Below are positions 63,405 through 64,000 of a DNA stretch of 64,000 bases, piece by piece. The DNA is from Verrucomicrobiaceae bacterium UBA2429 (lineage in GTDB: Bacteria; Verrucomicrobiota; Verrucomicrobiia; Verrucomicrobiales; Verrucomicrobiaceae): NCBI GenBank assembly GCA_002343505.1, contig DDQZ01000077.1, positions 1-64,000 on the forward strand. Reading direction: 5' to 3'. Position 1 is the stretch's first letter, and each line of letters starts with the position of its first letter. The notes under the pieces are model-generated. The model did no database searches and had not been told where the DNA came from. It was given only the letters and a program-made list of their open reading frames with translations. The translations under genes were made by a program, and so were the position numbers.

Positions 63405-64000
63405 ATGCGCACCCTTTCCACCCTAACCCGCCGCCAACTCATGAAAACTGCGGGCGCTTGTGTCATGCCGTTGCTTGTCCCGCGTGCCTTGCGCGCGCAA
63501 AACACGGCTGAAGTTGTGCGGCATCTGCCGCTTTCCATCGGCAACGCGCCGGAACTGCCGCTGCCAGAGGGCCTGGTCACGGGCTTTGGCCGTTTTGGAT
63601 GGAGGAGCTTCGGCGTGGGCGGTGAGCCGGTGGTTTTGAAGGGATTCGTGGGCGAAACGAGCATCCCCGATGGTGCTGACTGCCGCCTGCGGCTCACGAA
63701 CGCCGTGGATGTGCGCGATGATCACGCCTTTGAGGCTGCCACGCCGGACGGGCGGAGCCTTGGCACCCTCATCGTGCGCTATGCGGCGTTGTTTCAGGTG
63801 CAGGAGATGCGGCTCACCGTGGAGCAGGCGCGGGCGGTTTTGAGACAAGGCATTGTCTTGAAGATGGTGAAAGGCTCGCGCCCGGTGTGGTTCTTCGCGC
63901 CATCGCCGGAGGCCAATCCATCGCCTGATGCCTTGCAGCTCCCGCATGTGCTGGTGGCGACGGTGGCCGACGCGGCGGCGCAGTTTGAGCAGCGGATGCG
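63405..64000 (+). CDS. Exported protein of unknown function, 3' end cut by window
   Basis: An open frame to the right edge (198 codons in view). It starts at 63405 with a Tat-like leader (TRRQLMKTAGACVMPLLVPR) followed by ALRAQ, a likely cleavage site. The mature part (VVRHLPLSIGNAPELPLPEG, GEPVVLKGFVGETSIPDG, RYAALFQVQEMRLTVEQA) is mixed and does not match any family I can name. It lies 10 bp after the pectate lyase gene, so it is probably in the same operon and exported for glycan breakdown. Confidence 0.7.
   Translation, partial: MRTLSTLTRRQLMKTAGACVMPLLVPRALRAQNTAEVVRHLPLSIGNAPELPLPEGLVTGFGRFGWRSFGVGGEPVVLKGFVGETSIPDGADCRLRLTNAVDVRDDHAFEAATPDGRSLGTLIVRYAALFQVQEMRLTVEQARAVLRQGIVLKMVKGSRPVWFFAPSPEANPSPDALQLPHVLVATVADAAAQFEQRM

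Noticed and set aside
1..64000. tRNA, rRNA, CRISPR or complete insertion sequences
   Set aside because: I looked through the gaps on both strands and found no cloverleaf, no regular spaced repeats and no transposase-like protein.

Overview
The window looks like chromosomal DNA of a verrucomicrobial bacterium (Verrucomicrobiota, Verrucomicrobiaceae-like). I infer this from gene content: several formylglycine sulfatases, planctomycete/verrucomicrobial cytochrome proteins of the PSCyt1/DUF1549/DUF1553 and DUF1588 types with DUF1501 and DUF1552 partners, an ECF sigma factor of the Rhodopirellula/Verrucomicrobium type with a FecR-like partner, Gfo/Idh/MocA oxidoreductases with twin-arginine-like leaders, and secreted sialidase-like propellers. 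G+C is high throughout. It is highest in the first 25 kb and visibly lower around 30.3-34.9 kb. I saw no rRNA, tRNA, CRISPR array or intact transposase.

Layout. 1-26.7 kb is mostly housekeeping and single genes: a squalene-cyclase-fold membrane protein (cut by the left edge), a sulfatase, a ceramidase-like enzyme, a serine acetyltransferase/SprT pair, an AddA/RecB-like helicase-nuclease without an adjacent AddB, a PhoD-like phosphatase, a topoisomerase IV subunit A coupled to an amidase, a membrane TIR-domain protein, an RluA-type pseudouridine synthase, esterases, a group I truncated haemoglobin, a PBP4-type carboxypeptidase, an EVE protein, a nitroreductase/DUF456 pair, an oxidoreductase/beta-helix pair and an M20 amidohydrolase. 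At 26.7-30.3 kb a very large protein joins a sialidase-like propeller, a golvesin-like domain and an FAD oxidoreductase.

30.5-34.9 kb is a small defence-like island: a three-gene ABC-three-component (ABC-3C) cassette with ATGA-overlapping genes, a truncated DUF1016 nuclease remnant and a class II Fic protein whose start codon lies in an inverted repeat. 34.9-45.5 kb returns to glycan catabolism: a beta-propeller protein, two sialidase-like enzymes, then a tightly coupled GntR regulator/HpaI-type aldolase/DUF1553 cytochrome gene followed by DUF1501. A perfect 12-bp inverted repeat upstream of the GntR gene is a likely operator.

45.5-64 kb holds further secreted hydrolases and shows repeated rearrangement: a doubly truncated sulfatase, a nucleotidyltransferase/small-protein pair lying between a DUF1552 gene and its usual DUF1588 partner, two REP-like repeats flanking a sulfatase, and an in-frame chimera whose tail is about 93% identical to the DUF1501 gene 12.8 kb away. 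A sigma/FecR pair, two alpha/beta hydrolases, a second propeller paralogue, a pectate-lyase-like enzyme and a secreted protein cut by the right edge complete the window.

The most interesting candidates are the ABC-3C cassette with its Fic neighbour, the TIR protein with a duplicated extracytoplasmic domain, the three-domain sialidase/FAD fusion, and the evidence of recombination between paralogous glycan-degradation genes. Functions are inferred from motifs and remembered families. No database search was run.
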